64,000 nt of DNA from Chryseobacterium caseinilyticum. GTDB taxonomy: Bacteria; Bacteroidota; Bacteroidia; Flavobacteriales; Weeksellaceae. The stretch is taken from NCBI RefSeq assembly GCF_014837145.1, contig NZ_JACYFS010000002.1:469024-533023 (forward strand), read 5' to 3'. The notes below the pieces were generated by a model. The model searched no databases and was not told the origin of the DNA. It worked only from the letters and a program-made list of their open reading frames with translations. Positions 36,184 to 45,200 of the stretch are shown one piece after another; the stretch's first letter is position 1; every line of letters begins with the position of its first letter. A program made the translations under genes and the position numbers.

Positions 36184-37166
36184 TACATTATTATTTGGAG
36201 TTTGGAATAAGTAAATTTTCTTATTTTGATAATCTGCCAAGCAAAACGCTGACCAAAAAAATATTGTGTAGTGATAAAAAATATTGAAGACAAGAGGAAA
36301 AGTAACATCAGATATCTATCCCCATTAAAGAAACCCGATCAGACTGACAATAATCCATTGTGAAGTGCCTGAAACTCAAAAATAAATACTGAGAAGAGCC
36401 AAGAAAACTGCTAACTAAAATCTGAACATAAGGAAAACAAAAGTCCGTTCTAAAATTGTAAAAACGGACTATTAACTTTGGGATCAGTTAGTGTATTAAC
36501 TCTAATCACCCTTTTTGTGCTTATGCTTCTTCAGTGAAGGAACATTGTTAAGGAGATTTCTTATTATTTCTCTGCCGCTTATTCATATTTTTTTACACTG
36601 TCTAATGTAACCGGCAGTTGCTTTTTCTTTAAGTCTAAAGCTTAAGCTACATCATAAAGTCTTACAAAATTTCCATTTAAAGTATTATAATATAATACTT
36701 CAAATGTTTACTGACTGATTGAATTATCTAAATGAAGCTGAAATTTCTTTTGGTGATATATACAAAAAAGATTTTTTTAAGTTGTATTCGGTGCTATTGT
36801 CAGTCTTGAGGGATAATTTTTATGTATATATAAATTGTTTAAAGTTTAATATCTGATGTTTATTTTTGTTAAATTTTCTAATGTACTTCTTCGAAAATAT
36901 TTATGAATTCTGTAGATGCAATAATCAGATTCTTAAACTATCTTAAGGTTTTTTCTTAATATAGTTTAAGATAGTTATTTAAGAATTACTATGAAATTTG
37001 CATTGTACTCTATTTATAATTTTTGAATATTATCGGTTCTAACACTTCTTATTTCAATTCCTTTTAATTCTATAGCAGATTAAAAGCAAATGAAAAGCAA
37101 ATGAAAATTTGCATCAGTTAATTTCTGTTTATATCAGAAAATGCAGAGTACTTGTATGGTTTGATT
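36184..37166. other. Long gene-free stretch (about 980 bases) with overlapping hairpins
   Basis: No open frame here looks like a gene. The notable content is the pair of overlapping inverted repeats at 36934-36976 and a short direct repeat (AAAAGCAAATG twice within 37085-37105) just upstream of the MFS gene. The AT content is very high. This region could also hold the unresolved right end of the island. Confidence 0.5.
36934..36976 (+). repeat. Mutually exclusive inverted repeats upstream of the MFS gene
   Basis: TAAACTATCTTAAG (36934-36947) can pair with CTTAATATAGTTTA (36955-36968) with one mismatch. The part AACTATCTTAA (36936-36946) can instead pair perfectly with TTAAGATAGTT (36966-36976). 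The two stems cannot form together. Confidence 0.6.
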
Positions 37167-38316
37167 ATGATTGATAAAAGATTAATTCCGCTGGCTTTGG
37201 GCGGATTGAGTTTGGGAACAACAGAATTTGCAATGATGAGTCTGGTTCCTGATGTAGCGGGTTCACTCAGAATCACTATAGCAGGAGCAGGCAACTTTAT
37301 TTCAGCCTATGCGCTCGGTGTAGTAATTGGTGCACCAATACTAATTACAGGATCGCTTAAGTTTCCACCAAAAAAAGCGCTGATGATATTTATGTTGATG
37401 ATCATAATATTTAACCTGTTTTCTGCTTTTTCATATAATTACGCTATGATGCTTGCGATACGTTTTCTAGCTGGCTTGCCTCATGGTGCTTTTTTTGGTG
37501 TTGGTACTGTGGTAGCTGCTCAAATGGCTGTAGAAGGTAAAGAAGCTAAGAATATTGCCATTATCTTTTCGGGTTTAACTATTGCCAATCTCGCTATGGT
37601 ACCTTTTTGTCACTTTTGTGGGACATTCATACAGGTGGGAACTTGCATTTGTTATAATTTCAGTAATAGGCATGATCTCCCTGATTTTTATTTTTCTATG
37701 GATTCCTGATATCGAAGTGAAGAACAATTTAAATATTCGCGAGGAATTTAGATTTTTGAGGAAAACAAAAATCTGGATTATTCTGGCCATATGTGCATTT
37801 GGATTTGGAGGTTTGTTTGCCTGGCTTAGTTATATTGCTCCATTAATGACTTCTATTTCTGGATTTTCCTCGGGCAGTATAGCATATGTAATGATATTGG
37901 TTGGCCTTGGAATGGTTATAGGAAACTTTGTTGGAAGTGCTTTAACAGATCGTTTCGGTGACCGTAAAACAATAGTCATTATTTTAGCGTCGATGGCCAT
38001 TATCTTATTCAGTATTTATCTATTTTCTTCCGTGAAGGCTATCTCTCTTGCTTGCGCTTTTTTATGTGGAGCCTTTTCTATGGCTGGTGCCGCCCCGATC
38101 AGTTTACTTATTATGAATGCTGCTCCGGAATCTAAAATGATGGGAAGTGCATTCATACAGTCTGCCGTTAATATTGCAAATTCAGCTGGTGCTTATCTTG
38201 GAGGGATTCCTTTAACGTTAGGGTTTTCTTATCAGTATCCAGCTTTGGTGGGTGCAATATTAGCTTTCATAGGTTTTCTTACAACCGTATCTTTCTATAG
38301 AAAATTGCACGGGTAA
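37167..38316 (+). pseudogene. MFS transporter (AraJ-like efflux permease), frameshifted
   Basis: The region encodes a major facilitator superfamily protein of about 382 residues in two frames. The first frame runs from ATG 37167 through LSLGTTEFAMMSLVPDVAG and RFLAGLPHGAFFGVGTVVA to IANLAMVPF; the second continues FVTFVGHSYRWELAFVI... to FYRKLHG. The shift lies in a run of five T (37604-37608): removing one T restores the reading ...VPFVTFVGHSYRW..., exactly the family continuity. Such a homopolymer change could be a sequencing error, a true pseudogene or phase-variable. All other MFS features, including the RFGDRKT loop, are intact. Confidence 0.85.
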
Positions 38317-38382
38317 TCAGATTGATGTTTGATATAAGATTATTAGCAAAGATGCCAGATATTTATAAAGTTAAATTTACTT

Positions 38383-38397
38383 GAAGACCAGGTCTTC
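38383..38397. terminator. Perfect 15-bp palindrome downstream of the MFS gene
   Basis: GAAGACC-A-GGTCTTC is a near-perfect hairpin or operator 67 bases after the MFS stop. Only a weak T-rich tail follows, so it may be an operator for the next operon rather than a terminator. Confidence 0.4.
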
Positions 38398-38562
38398 TGT
38401 TCTGTTTTCTATGACAGTAAATGAAATCTTCAATTTTCTTAAACTAGTTCAATATTATTTATTGTTATTGTTTATTGTTATTAGTTTGGAAATCATTGCA
38501 ATTTTGTCTTGTGATAATTTCTGGATCACAGATTATTTCTAACAACTGTAAATTTAAAAATT

Positions 38563-38958
38563 ATGTCAAACGAACATGAAATCATCATCAGCCGAATAAA
38601 TGATTATGCTGATATATTAAATCGTAGAAAAACGGAAGGGATCGGAGAGCTCTACGCAGAAGATGCCGTCTTCATACCAGACAATTACAAAACCATTTCT
38701 GCACTTGAGTTAAAAAAAAATAAAAGTAAAAGTATTCTGACTAGTAATGAATTTAAAATTCAATATTCAGAGGAAGATGTTTTGATCGATGGCAACTTTG
38801 CATTTGTTACAGCTGTGGCAAAAACATCTGAAAAAAACAAACAGACAGATCAAACGGTTTTAAAAAGCAGTAAAGACTTTTTTGTATTTAAAAAAGTTGA
38901 TGGACAGTGGAAAATATTCCGATATTTATTCAATAACGTAAACATTATAACTGCGTAA
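38563..38958 (+). CDS. NTF2/SnoaL-like protein (DUF4440, SgcJ/EcaC type)
   Basis: This 131-residue protein has the small cone-shaped NTF2-like fold expected from ISRINDYADILNRRKTEGIGELYAEDAVFIPD at the start and DFFVFKKVDGQWKIFRYLFNN at the end. Members range from enzymes to ligand-binding proteins, and the exact activity is unknown. It heads a tight plus-strand run: the quinone-reductase-like gene begins 5 bases after its stop, then egtD and egtB follow with 12- and 17-base gaps. A shared role with these genes is likely but unspecified. Confidence 0.75.
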   Translation: MSNEHEIIISRINDYADILNRRKTEGIGELYAEDAVFIPDNYKTISALELKKNKSKSILTSNEFKIQYSEEDVLIDGNFAFVTAVAKTSEKNKQTDQTVLKSSKDFFVFKKVDGQWKIFRYLFNNVNIITA

Positions 38959-38963
38959 TATTT

Positions 38964-39929
38964 ATGAAAGCAATTGTTTTATACAGAGCGGGTGGTCCCG
39001 AACATTTGTGTCTTGAGGAAAGGGTAATACCTTCTCCTCAGAAAGATCATGTCCTTGTTAAAATAAAAGCTTTTGGATTGAATCGGTCAGAAATAATGAC
39101 GAGAAAAGGCTATTCTGAGAGTGTTCATTTCCCCAGAATTCTAGGAATCGAATGTGTAGGCGAAATCGTTGAAGATCCGTCAGGCGAATTTGCCACAGGT
39201 CAGAAAGTAGCTGCTTTTATGGGCGGAATGGGACGTGATTATGATGGAAGCTATGCCGAATTTGCAGTTTTACCGAAATCAATCATCAGTTCTTTCGAAA
39301 GTGATTTGCCCTGGTCAGTTCTTGGTGCTTTACCAGAGATGTTTCAAACTGTTTACGGGTCTCTTCATGTAGCACTTAAGATCAAAAAAGAGGAAACTTT
39401 ACTCATCCGTGGCGGGACTTCTTCAATAGGTCTTTTGGCTGCCCAATTGGGAAGGTCAGAAGGTTTAAAAATCATCTCAACAACAAGGAATCCCAAGAAA
39501 ATACATATACTTTTGGAAAATGGCGCGGATGAAGTTATGATTGATGATGGTAATTTGAGTCAAAAAATTAAAGATCGCGATTTTAAAATTAACAAAATTC
39601 TGGAGCTTATTGGAACTTCTACTCTGAAAGATTCATTGAATTCTGTCATAACGGGCGGAATTGTCTGTATGACCGGAATGCTTTCTGAACAATGGTCTAT
39701 CAAAGATTTTGCGCCGATGGATTTTATTCAAACTGCTTCATATCTCACAGTATATGATTCTGGAAAAAAAAGGGTTAACGGCCTATATTTTCAGGAATTT
39801 ATAAGAAAGGTTGAAGCCAACAAGATTAAACCCGTAATCAAAAAGATTTTTAAATTGGAAGAAATCGCGGAGGCCCACAGTTTTATGGAATCTAATCATA
39901 GTGGCGGTAAGATTGTTGTACTCGTCTAA
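38964..39929 (+). CDS. Zinc-independent MDR oxidoreductase (quinone reductase-like)
   Basis: This 321-residue protein belongs to the medium-chain dehydrogenases of the NAD(P)H:quinone reductase type. The N-terminal part (AIVLYRAGGPEHLCLEE, GLNRSEIMTRKGY) and the nucleotide-binding loop RGGTSSIGLLAAQLG are visible, and no zinc-binding cysteine cluster is present. It probably reduces quinones or other electrophiles with NADPH. The gene is embedded in the egtD-egtB operon, which suggests redox protection as a common theme. Confidence 0.83.
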   Translation: MKAIVLYRAGGPEHLCLEERVIPSPQKDHVLVKIKAFGLNRSEIMTRKGYSESVHFPRILGIECVGEIVEDPSGEFATGQKVAAFMGGMGRDYDGSYAEFAVLPKSIISSFESDLPWSVLGALPEMFQTVYGSLHVALKIKKEETLLIRGGTSSIGLLAAQLGRSEGLKIISTTRNPKKIHILLENGADEVMIDDGNLSQKIKDRDFKINKILELIGTSTLKDSLNSVITGGIVCMTGMLSEQWSIKDFAPMDFIQTASYLTVYDSGKKRVNGLYFQEFIRKVEANKIKPVIKKIFKLEEIAEAHSFMESNHSGGKIVVLV

Positions 39930-39941
39930 AAGAATTATTAT

Positions 39942-40925
39942 ATGAAACCACAACTTGATACAGAACAATATATTGGAACAGTCACCAATGATGATTTTAG
40001 ATCTGATGTTGTAGAAGGTTTAAAGAAAAGCCCAAAAAAATTACTATCTAAGTATTTTTACGATGAGGCAGGCGACAGACTTTTTCAACAGATTATGGAT
40101 ATGCCGGAATATTATCTTACCAACTGCGAGCTGGATATCTTCAAAAATAAAACTGAGCTCTTAGCAAAAAGTATTTTAATAGACAATGAACCTTTCGATT
40201 TGATAGAATTGGGAGCTGGCGATGCAATGAAATCCAGTTATCTGCTTGAACATTTGACCACAAAAAATATCGATTTCACCTATATGCCAATCGATATCTC
40301 TGGACATATTCTGGAAGAGTTAAATGAAAAATTCAGCAGAGATTTGCCCGAACTGCAAGTCATTACTTTGGAAGGCGATTATTTTGATATGCTCGACAGG
40401 GCAATAACTATCTCACAAAGACGAAAAGTAGTTCTTTTCTTAGGCGGAAATATTGGCAATATGGATTTAGAAGAATCCTATCATTTCTGCAGAGAACTCA
40501 GAAGAAAACTCAACCGTGGCGACATTCTCCTAATTGGTTTCGATTTGAAGAAAAATCCACAAACCATTCTCGATGCCTACAATGACGAAGCAGGAATCAC
40601 GTCATCGTTCAACCTCAATCTGCTCATCAGAATGAACCGCGAACTGGAAGCTGATTTCGATGTTCTGAATTATCAGCATTACCAAACCTATGACCCGATT
40701 TCTGGCGCTTGCAAAAGTTATCTTGTGAGTCTTGCGGAGCAAAATGTACATATCGGAAACCAGATTTTTAGCTTCGAAGAAAATGAGTTGATTGATATGG
40801 AAATCTCACAGAAATTTTCTCAGGTTGACATCACCAAACTTGCACGGGATTCCAAATTTCACATTATTGATGAGATTGCTGATTCCAAAACTTGGTTTGT
40901 AGATTCTATTTGGCAAGTGCTTTAA
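39942..40925 (+). CDS. egtD: L-histidine N-alpha-methyltransferase EgtD
   Basis: This 327-residue SAM-dependent enzyme trimethylates histidine to hercynine, the first step of ergothioneine synthesis. The SAM-binding motif FDLIELGAGDAMKS lies at about 85-98, preceded by YFYDEAGDRLFQQI (38-51) and DMPEYYLTNCE, both characteristic of EgtD. The length fits the family. It is followed after 17 bases by egtB. No egtA, egtC or egtE is present nearby. Confidence 0.92.
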   Translation: MKPQLDTEQYIGTVTNDDFRSDVVEGLKKSPKKLLSKYFYDEAGDRLFQQIMDMPEYYLTNCELDIFKNKTELLAKSILIDNEPFDLIELGAGDAMKSSYLLEHLTTKNIDFTYMPIDISGHILEELNEKFSRDLPELQVITLEGDYFDMLDRAITISQRRKVVLFLGGNIGNMDLEESYHFCRELRRKLNRGDILLIGFDLKKNPQTILDAYNDEAGITSSFNLNLLIRMNRELEADFDVLNYQHYQTYDPISGACKSYLVSLAEQNVHIGNQIFSFEENELIDMEISQKFSQVDITKLARDSKFHIIDEIADSKTWFVDSIWQVL

Positions 40926-40942
40926 TTTTAAATTTAATTCCA

Positions 40943-42133
40943 ATGAAAGAAAATTCCATTCTCACGATACCAAATTCCTTCACCAATTGGGCAGAGAAAT
41001 ATTCAGAAATTCGAAACCATTCAGTTAAAATCTGCGAGCCGTTAGAAATCGAGGATTATGTCGTTCAGCCAATCGTCGATGTAAGTCCGCCGAAATGGCA
41101 TTTGGGTCACACGACCTGGTTTTTCGAGACTTTTATTTTAGAACCCAATTTTCCCGGTTATCAGGTTTTTGATGCTCAGTATAACTTTGTTTTCAACAGC
41201 TACTATGAAACGATTGGCGCAAGAGTTATCCGTACCGACAGAGGGAATTTGAGCCGTCCTTCCGTTTCTGATATTTATAAATACAGAAAATATGTTGATG
41301 AGCAAATGACTGCATTTCTCCAAAGCGAATATTTAACAGAAGAAATCAAACCTTTACTCGAACTCGGCCTCAATCACGAGCAGCAACACCAGGAATTATT
41401 ATTGACAGATATCAAATATATTTTAGGACATAATCCACTTTTTCCGGCGTATAAAAATGAAGCTATTTCTAGAAAAGAATTTTCTGAAAACATTGAAATG
41501 ATTCACTTTGATGAAGGAGTTTATCAAATCGGTTTTCAAGGAGAAGGTTTCAGTTTTGATAATGAGTTGGGAAGACATAGAGTGTATCTTAATGATTTTG
41601 AAATTGCTGACCGCTTAGTTTCTAACCTAGAATATTTAGAATTTATGGAAGCTGGAGGCTATAAAAATTTCAGACATTGGCACGCTGAAGGCTGGGATTG
41701 GGTGAAACAGAATGAAGTTAAATCTCCTCTGTACTGGCAATTGACTGATGGGCAATGGATGAATTACACTTTAAAGGGACTTCAGAAATTAGATTTAAAT
41801 GATGCCGTTTGTCACATCAACTTTTATGAAGCTTCAGCCTTCGCCTCCTGGAAAGGAATGCGTCTGCCAACCGAAGCTGAGTGGGAAGTTGCCTCCAATC
41901 ATTTTGAGTGGGGAAACCGTTGGGAGTGGACGAACTCTGCCTATCTGCCTTATCCAGGATTTAAAAAAGAAGCCGGCGCAGTAGGAGAGTACAATGGAAA
42001 ATTTATGGTCAATCAAATGGTTTTGCGTGGCGCTTCAGATGCAACGCCAAGCGGACACAGCAGAAATACGTACCGCAACTTCTTTCAGACTGGCTTAAAA
42101 TGGCAGTTTACCGGAATCAGACTTGCTCAGTAG
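40943..42133 (+). CDS. egtB: Hercynylcysteine sulfoxide synthase EgtB
   Basis: This 396-residue non-haem iron enzyme joins hercynine with a cysteine derivative under O2. An N-terminal DinB-like domain carries the iron-ligand motif HEQQHQE (His145, His149) with a further His near 53-56 (PPKWHLGHTTWFFE), and the C-terminal FGE-sulfatase domain is visible in GMRLPTEAEWEVA and HSRNTYRNFFQTGLKWQFTGIRLAQ. The usual RGGSCATP is RGASDATP here. The ATG at 40943 gives the standard N-terminus; an upstream in-frame start would overlap egtD. Whether it uses cysteine or glutamylcysteine cannot be told. Confidence 0.9.
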   Translation: MKENSILTIPNSFTNWAEKYSEIRNHSVKICEPLEIEDYVVQPIVDVSPPKWHLGHTTWFFETFILEPNFPGYQVFDAQYNFVFNSYYETIGARVIRTDRGNLSRPSVSDIYKYRKYVDEQMTAFLQSEYLTEEIKPLLELGLNHEQQHQELLLTDIKYILGHNPLFPAYKNEAISRKEFSENIEMIHFDEGVYQIGFQGEGFSFDNELGRHRVYLNDFEIADRLVSNLEYLEFMEAGGYKNFRHWHAEGWDWVKQNEVKSPLYWQLTDGQWMNYTLKGLQKLDLNDAVCHINFYEASAFASWKGMRLPTEAEWEVASNHFEWGNRWEWTNSAYLPYPGFKKEAGAVGEYNGKFMVNQMVLRGASDATPSGHSRNTYRNFFQTGLKWQFTGIRLAQ

Positions 42134-42369
42134 CAAGCTATTTTTGTATCTAATTATTTTAGACGAAATTGAATACTTCCCACTCTTCAGTAGATTTTAA
42201 AATATAAGATATTATTTTGGCAGTTTATTCTTGCAATAATAATTAATATCAATCTTTTAGATATATACTCCTTCCATTTACACATTGATGTAGAGCTAAG
42301 ATCAATGTAAATTTGTTAAGATCAAAAAAGCCGATAACAAATTATAAATCAATTCAAAAAATAGAAATT

Positions 42370-43149
42370 ATGTCAAATTTAAAAGATCAGGTGGTATTCG
42401 TGACAGGAGCCGGAGGAGGAATAGGAAAAATTATTGCTATCGAATTTGCAAAATTGGGCGCTAATGTAGCCATTGCGGATCTGAATGAGGAATTATTGAA
42501 AACTGCAGTGAAAGATATCGAAGCGTATGGTGGTAAAGCTTTAGGAATAGTTGCTAATGTGACCGATCTGGAATCTATGAGAGAGGCACTTAAAAAAGTG
42601 GTTTCAACTTTCGGTAGATTGGATGTCGCTGTTAACAATGCAGGCGTTGTAGGTATCGGTAGCATCGAAGAAATAGAACCTGATGACTGGGATAAAATAA
42701 TGTCAGTCAACAGCAAAGGTGTTTTTGTATGCACAAAAGCTGAACTTGAAATTATGAAACCTCAAGGTTCGGGCGCGATCATCAACAGTGCATCTATCGC
42801 TGGTAAAATGGGAATGGCACATCTCTCTCACTACGTAGCTTCAAAATTTGCAGTAATAGGGTTTACCAACAGTATTGCGAAAGAGGTCGCGACCACAGGC
42901 ATTACAGTGAATGCTATCTGTCCCGGTATCGTAGGAACCGGAATGTGGCGTGGAGAAGGCGGTGTGGCAGACCGATGGAAACTGGAAGGTGAGACCGAAG
43001 AACAATCTTGGGAAAGAAATAAGACATCACTGATACCTCAAGGTATTGATCAAAGTCCACAAGATATTGCGGATGCTGTGATATTTATTTCTCAAGCAAA
43101 ACATATGACAGGTCAAGCCATCGCAATTGATGGAGGTATGACGATGTAA
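42370..43149 (+). CDS. SDR family oxidoreductase
   Basis: This 259-residue classical short-chain dehydrogenase has the cofactor loop TGAGGGIG (12-19), the NNAG motif near 89-92 and the catalytic Tyr155/Lys159 (LSHYVASKF). The ADLN following the second strand suggests NAD preference. The ATG at 42370 is chosen because the upstream extension (19 residues) lacks fold elements. Substrate unknown; it resembles glucose/ribitol-type or 3-oxoacyl reductases. A strong hairpin separates it from the next gene. Confidence 0.88.
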   Translation: MSNLKDQVVFVTGAGGGIGKIIAIEFAKLGANVAIADLNEELLKTAVKDIEAYGGKALGIVANVTDLESMREALKKVVSTFGRLDVAVNNAGVVGIGSIEEIEPDDWDKIMSVNSKGVFVCTKAELEIMKPQGSGAIINSASIAGKMGMAHLSHYVASKFAVIGFTNSIAKEVATTGITVNAICPGIVGTGMWRGEGGVADRWKLEGETEEQSWERNKTSLIPQGIDQSPQDIADAVIFISQAKHMTGQAIAIDGGMTM

Positions 43150-43170
43150 TTATTTAAAGTATAAGGATTC

Positions 43171-43203
43171 AAACATTGCAGTCGATTGACTGCAATGTTT
43201 CTT
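43171..43203 (+). terminator. Hairpin between the SDR and FMN-reductase genes
   Basis: A perfect 13-bp stem (AAACATTGCAGTC / GACTGCAATGTTT) with a GATT loop is followed by CTT rather than a long T run; it may be a partial terminator or attenuator. Confidence 0.55.
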
Positions 43204-43218
43204 AAAACAAATAAAACG

Positions 43219-43776
43219 ATGACTAAAGTAATCGGAATTCTTGCAGGTAGCCTGCGAAAAGAATCATTTTCAAAAAAAGTTGCAAAGACTTTGATCGAGT
43301 TTGCACCTGAAGGATTTGAATTTAAATTGATTGATCTGAATGATATTCCTGTATATAATCAGGATTTTGATGACCATAATGAAATTCCTGAAGCCATCAC
43401 AAAGTTCCGAATAGAAATGTCTGCTGTGGATGGTGTCATTTTCGTCACTCCGGAATACAATAGGTCTGTTCCCGCAGTTTTGAAAAATGCAATCGATGTG
43501 GGTTCTAGACCTTATGGTAAAAGTGTTTGGGATAAAAAACCAGCTGCTATCTTCAGCAATTCGCCTGGTAATCTTTCCGCTTTTGGAGCTAATCATCATT
43601 TGAGACAAAGCCTTGTTTTTCTGAATATGCCAACTATGCAACAACCCGAAGTCTATATTGCGCACGTCAATGACCTTTTTGATAAGGAAGGAAAAATGAA
43701 GGATGGTGCAAGCAAAGACTTCATCAAAAAAGCATTGGAATCATACATCATTTGGTTCAATAAAAACGCGGAATAA
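43219..43776 (+). CDS. NADPH-dependent FMN reductase
   Basis: This 185-residue flavodoxin-fold protein has the family motifs GILAGSLRKESFSKK near the N-terminus and FVTPEYNRSVPAVLKNAID for flavin binding. It should reduce FMN, quinones or azo compounds with NAD(P)H. The ATG at 43219 gives the standard MTKVIGILAGS start; a longer in-frame form starting at 43186 would run into the hairpin. It begins a run of plus-strand genes through to 48536. Confidence 0.88.
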   Translation: MTKVIGILAGSLRKESFSKKVAKTLIEFAPEGFEFKLIDLNDIPVYNQDFDDHNEIPEAITKFRIEMSAVDGVIFVTPEYNRSVPAVLKNAIDVGSRPYGKSVWDKKPAAIFSNSPGNLSAFGANHHLRQSLVFLNMPTMQQPEVYIAHVNDLFDKEGKMKDGASKDFIKKALESYIIWFNKNAE

Positions 43777-43896
43777 GCATGCTTTCAGCATTGGTGTTAA
43801 CATAGGTCAATGCGATTTCTTAAACTTGTTTATGGGTAGCTCATTATTTTTAAAGGGAAATTTGTATCATATAAATCAATTAACATTTTAATCAAG

Positions 43897-44784
43897 ATGA
43901 CACTCAGATTTTTAAAACAAAATATTCTGATTTCTTTTTTCATTTTGCTGATCTCTATGTCAGCATTTGGTCAGGAAATCAAAGGCTTGAGATATTTTAT
44001 GCAGGGCAACGCCATAGCAAGTTCTATCCCTTACGGAAATAATGTATCAGCCGGACATTATGTGAAATCTGATGATGCCAAGATCTATTACGAAGTATAT
44101 GGAAAAGGAAGCCCGATTGTTGTACTGCACGGTGGGATCGTGGGATCTCCTTCGGAAATGGGTCAGCTGATCGATAGTCTTTCTCAGAAACATCAGGTCA
44201 TCTCCATCTCTACACGAGGTCACGGAAGATCGGAAATGGGTAACAAAATTCCGAGCTATGAGCAGAAAGCCAAAGATGTGAATGCAGTTCTTGACAAAGT
44301 GAACAAAGACAAAGTGACGATTGTAGGTTTTAGTGATGGCGCTTACACAGGTTATTTTTTTGCTGAGCAATATCCAGATAGAATTGAAAAGCTCGTAGCC
44401 ATCGGAGCAGGAGAGTGGAAGAAAGGTTTCCGTGAGTTTAAGATGGATTATAAAACATTTTCCGCAATGGATGAATTGTTTTGGAAACAGCAAATGGCAA
44501 TACGACCAGAACCAAAAAGGGTCGACGAATGGTTCAGTACTCTAAGCAATTATTACAGCAATCTGAATATCGATAAATACATTTTGGGACAGATCAAATG
44601 TCCGGTCTTGGTAATGGCTGGTGAAAAAGATCAGAATGCACCTTTCGAGACCGTAATTGCAGCTTACAAAATGATTCCCAATGCACAATTAGCAATTATT
44701 CCGAATGCACCACATCCTGCATTCTTAGTCAATTTCGCAGCAGTTTGGGCGGATATGAAACCTTTTTTAGATCAGAACAATTAA
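43897..44784 (+). CDS. Exported alpha/beta-hydrolase
   Basis: This 295-residue protein has a signal peptide (about 1-26, ending AFGQ) and an alpha/beta-hydrolase fold. The triad is Ser146 in VGFSDGAYTG, an Asp in MAGEKDQNAP and a His in PNAPHPAFL; the oxyanion loop is HGGIVGS. The order suits esterases or lactonases, but the substrate cannot be assigned. It is likely periplasmic. The neighbouring small NTF2-like gene starts 20 bases after its stop. Confidence 0.86.
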   Translation: MTLRFLKQNILISFFILLISMSAFGQEIKGLRYFMQGNAIASSIPYGNNVSAGHYVKSDDAKIYYEVYGKGSPIVVLHGGIVGSPSEMGQLIDSLSQKHQVISISTRGHGRSEMGNKIPSYEQKAKDVNAVLDKVNKDKVTIVGFSDGAYTGYFFAEQYPDRIEKLVAIGAGEWKKGFREFKMDYKTFSAMDELFWKQQMAIRPEPKRVDEWFSTLSNYYSNLNIDKYILGQIKCPVLVMAGEKDQNAPFETVIAAYKMIPNAQLAIIPNAPHPAFLVNFAAVWADMKPFLDQNN

Positions 44785-44804
44785 TTTTAAATATATAAAT
44801 CAAA

Positions 44805-45152
44805 ATGGAAAACAACGTAGAACAGATCCTCGTACACCACTTAACAGCTTTCGGAAACAATGACTTGGACGCGATCTTAGAAGATTATACAGAAACTTCT
44901 GTACTTTTTACACCGAAAGGAATTGTAACAGGTTTGGATAATATCCGTCAGTTTTTTGTGGGATTTTTTGCCGTGATCCCAACAGGTTCAGCTTTCGGGA
45001 TGGATCAGAAACTGATCGAGGGAAATGTCGCGTACATCCTTTGGAACAGTGATTCAGACCTAGCTCAAATTCCTGTGGGAACAGACACTTTCGTGTTTGA
45101 AGGTGATAAAATCAAATACCACACTGTAGCAGATCATAGGATTGCAAAATAA
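44805..45152 (+). CDS. NTF2-like protein (SnoaL-like)
   Basis: This 115-residue cytosolic protein shows the fold through VHHLTAFGNNDLDAILEDYTETSVLFTPKGIVTG and DTFVFEGDKIKYHTVADHRI. Such proteins act as cyclases, isomerases or binding proteins. It lies between the exported hydrolase and the PPC pair, and a terminator follows, so it ends the first part of this gene run. Confidence 0.76.
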   Translation: MENNVEQILVHHLTAFGNNDLDAILEDYTETSVLFTPKGIVTGLDNIRQFFVGFFAVIPTGSAFGMDQKLIEGNVAYILWNSDSDLAQIPVGTDTFVFEGDKIKYHTVADHRIAK

Positions 45153-45156
45153 ATTT

Positions 45157-45182
45157 AAGACCTGATGATTCGGGTCTTTTTT
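45157..45182 (+). terminator. Rho-independent terminator after the NTF2-like gene
   Basis: AAGACC / GGTCTT with a loop of about ten bases runs into six T. Confidence 0.7.
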
Positions 45183-45200
45183 GTTTCTAAATAATACATT

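Noticed and set aside
36241-37140. Right attachment site of the island
   Set aside because: No copy of the tRNA-Asp 3' end (GAGTCCCGTCCGGATCG) or of the GGTCCC repeats is present here.
43703-43891. Small open frame of 62 codons downstream of the FMN reductase
   Set aside because: It overlaps the end of the reductase gene in another frame and has no family features.
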